Positions 63,801 to 64,000 of a stretch of DNA of 64,000 bases are shown in pieces (position 1 is the stretch's first letter; each line of letters begins with the position of its first letter). Origin of the DNA: Hymenobacter sp. 15J16-1T3B (GTDB taxonomy: Bacteria; Bacteroidota; Bacteroidia; Cytophagales; Hymenobacteraceae). The position numbers and the translations under genes were made by a program. The notes beneath the pieces are model-generated. The model had not been told where the DNA came from and did no database searches. It saw nothing but the letters and a program-made list of their open reading frames with translations. The stretch is taken from positions 682,001 to 746,000 of the forward strand of contig NZ_JAJFAV010000001.1 in the NCBI RefSeq assembly GCF_020711235.1, written 5' to 3'.

Positions 63801-64000
63801 ACCCGAGCACGGAAGCCACTACGCTCGACCTGAGTGCCTTGCCGGCCGGTACCTACCACGTCAGCCTGTACGACGTGCGCAGCCGCCTGCTGCAGGGCTT
63901 CGAGCAAGCCGGGGGCACTACCAAAGTCCTTGACGTGCACACGCTGCCCGCGGGCGTCTACGTGGTGCGCGTGCGCAACGGCGCGTTCCTGACCACGCTG
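57881..64000 (+). CDS. Giant secreted repeat protein with PA14 and T9SS sorting domains, 3' end beyond window
   Basis: At least 2040 codons are open from ATG 57881 and still open at base 64000, so only a few residues may be missing. Signal peptide MGKTVRIASLALLLLGGLSLRAQAQ. Then about ten DUF11-type beta repeats with the signature xxNNGPxxATxVT (for example TNYGPSSATGV, FGNNGPQQATG, FTNNGPSAASS). Residues about 510-680 are a Gly-rich region (GGGGGAN, GGGGGAGTT). A PA14-like domain (GLYAEYYNTDFSG ... FTLGSDDASFLWVG) is near 1690-1830, and a C-terminal type A sorting domain (LVPNPSTEATTLDLSALPAGTYHV) ends the visible part. It should be exported by T9SS and act as adhesin or surface fibre. Confidence 0.9.
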   Translation, partial: MGKTVRIASLALLLLGGLSLRAQAQADVATNVSGATSAPAGSTVTYTLSVTNNTSGSAATGVIPQLRFTGTVPANVSISNQGTIDGSGVVTFPGRDIGGGGTFQPTVRFTMPASGSVSATASSTSTSTDANAANNNGTAASAGVTTTATQVADVVTSIGGPNVASAGRSVTYQVVVTNYGPSSATGVTAQLTLTGGATGITVSSGSVSGNIVTLTAPGTLASGASAAYTVRFTMPASGNVTGKVTASSTTANGDPAVDNNNGNAPGSNIQTTLVTQTASELCAAPGSDGSITTTANQLLNTYYPGQGSPAAGTSSLSVGSPSGSNVLLRAGDLVLIMQMQGADISTTNSTAYGSGSTSGYGRGTLGTNLSAGQYEYRIVQSISGSTVTLTTPLTYSYQDADATGTAGQRRYQVIRVPQYQALTLGATLTAPYWNGRTGGVLALDVAGTLNLNGNTIDLSRRGFRGGAGRGLTGSNTAGLSASDFLTSATLNTNGSKGEGIAGTPRYVNNNGVLFDTGVEGYPGGSYGRGAPGNAGGGGTDGNPTANDQNTGGGGGANAGIGGFGGNAWDSNLPTGGVGGAPFTQASPSRLVMGGGGGAGTTNNSTGTPGSGFASSGGAGGGIVILRATTVSSSGTINVDGESMGYVPANDGSGGGGAGGSVLILANNSLSNVRITVRGGTGGSNTGSGAPHGPGGGGSAGIIYVSSSAAGGSSELPGNNGATAGNIAYGATAGGISIAATKIDVTPSETTNTPSGANCVADVTTTLIGFTNLAAGQPVTAFEVTFSNNGPNVAQQVTRRVLLPTGATMTAAQQAALPAGATYANGVIDFGTLITLASGASNTYQFTFTAPTAPGTGTISSLVSTSTNQGSDSAPNQATLNVTISTAADVFTTVAAPANATAGSTVSVTATFGNNGPQQATGVTQQLLLQAGVSDVVAPGGTISGTPGGLYTITYLSNGTLPPNTSAQYNVTYTAPGSGSIQALSQINTSSNEGSSTANNSASATTTFAELADVAVAITSAPVALNQNSNSSATVVFTNNGPSTASGITRSVVLTTATLSNVTATNGGTVVRSTGTNRYTITWTSPTTLASGESVTETVNFRTGNPAVEFSIIATIGTTTDENGATANNTTTDIVNDNQRADVTTSFPSGGTTISAGQATGNYTVRYLNNGPDPAVNVTRRVTLPTGATLSAAQEAALPSGASFNNGVIDFGTLASLNAGSSTDLTFSFTAPTTAGTGSLVSNTSMSTRQSTTTNQTDQATLNLTIGAVADAYVTLSGPTTVTAGGTVSLTATFGNNGPSNAAVTTRTVTLPAGVSNVSAPNGTVSGSTAAGYTITYGAATVNSGTSTGFGISYTAPTTGTVAAQGTIATSTNQAGQTSNDTYTLGTSVSEIADVTTTLSGPASGVQGQAVGPYTVTFTNNGPSAASSVTRRVTLPAGATVTAAQLPAGATTSTSGSGSSAVTTVDFGTLTSLLTGAANQSQVQFSFTAPDYASTNATLTSTVGTSTSQGTDVAANQASLTLTLEAAADVVLTITAPTSVQASLNPTSPATFAYQFALTNNGPAFATNVATSVQLARGLRTSGSLPEGAAYNAETGVLTLPTVNTVYANAAAFTYTVNFLVPSSNYAFSAPTNASGTPTVLPLPATGNATSQTTDPTSSNNTNRVANVAVTLPAGSCGGSTFNGTASTQGLYAEYYNTDFSGSNDPNFFTSNTPRFARTESTVSFSDNLRSGYNVWGETGANASTTSPQYLSARYRGYITIQTAGNYVFTLGSDDASFLWVGNRAQDNPLNTSRAQVSNGGAHGVVTINSAPLYLNAGSYPIVILYGQGNGGTELRFEYSGPDTNGSSVLVPASALCSRSFIGAPLPVELTAFTARPQERDALLNWTTAQEKNNARFEVERSLDGHRFEKVAEVAGFGNSTSVRQYSHTDAGAARLGNLVYYRLKQVDFDGTYSYSDVRAVTFKAGVAQAALVPNPSTEATTLDLSALPAGTYHVSLYDVRSRLLQGFEQAGGTTKVLDVHTLPAGVYVVRVRNGAFLTTL

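Overview
The window looks like a piece of a high-GC Bacteroidota chromosome, most like Hymenobacter or a close Cytophagales relative. The signs are strong GC bias, type IX secretion (T9SS) sorting domains, Bacteroidota-restricted families (DUF5686 outer-membrane protein, DUF6952-like protein, SusA-like GH13), carotenoid genes of the CruF/CrtD type, TAnnTTTG promoter elements and many palindromic intergenic repeats. I see no rRNA, CRISPR array, transposase or prophage. The only RNA gene I recognise is an initiator tRNA-fMet.

Layout. 1-5.6 kb: a SusA-like GH13 amylase (3' end outside the window), a secreted lipoprotein whose start looks frameshifted, and a short alpha-glucan phosphorylase. 5.8-9.5 kb: a TesA-like esterase, then a four-gene run of one secreted GIGT-type protein and three tandem phage-tail-collar (MdpB-like) proteins with twin-arginine leaders. 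9.7-12.5 kb: thioredoxin plus DUF6952-like pair behind a Fur-type palindrome, a secreted NTF2-like protein, a TetR regulator and cruF. 12.6-19.8 kb: crtD, a lipoprotein, a radical SAM/SPASM enzyme, a TlpA-like protein whose CxxC has become SxxS, and radA. 20-24.2 kb: an S74 self-cleaving fibre-like protein, a DUF2846-like protein and a type B carboxylesterase.

24.3-27.5 kb holds the most unusual system: a histidine kinase with an N-terminal cyclic-nucleotide-binding-type domain, followed by one protein that fuses a response-regulator receiver, a glutaredoxin-like domain and a thioredoxin-reductase-like flavoprotein. Both thiol motifs of the second protein have lost their cysteines. 27.9-33.3 kb: a T9SS-exported subtilase, then an overlapping phosphoesterase lipoprotein/outer-membrane protein pair. 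33.4-42.2 kb is sugar metabolism: galK, GH43 and galM, then a fused trehalose-6-phosphate synthase/phosphatase facing a GH15 enzyme.

42.3-45.8 kb is a duplicated regulatory module: two AraC regulators with the same CGGAGT direct repeat upstream, two tiny membrane proteins and a cupin. 46-57.7 kb: a Gfo/Idh/MocA oxidoreductase, an aquaporin-like channel, a DUF5686 protein, tRNA-fMet, a small lipoprotein, an Omp85-like protein, HemW, a small protein overlapping an alpha/beta hydrolase, and a cyclase-family hydrolase. 57.9 kb to the end: a giant T9SS-type repeat adhesin, cut by the window edge.

Several families of intergenic inverted repeats sit exactly between genes: a GTGAA-rich family (three loci), an ATTAAAAAT-rich element, a REPIN-like CATTGCGAGCGAAGCG pair and a CATCCTGAG family. 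They are described one by one. Nearly all the very long antisense reading frames in this window are GC-driven shadows and were left out.
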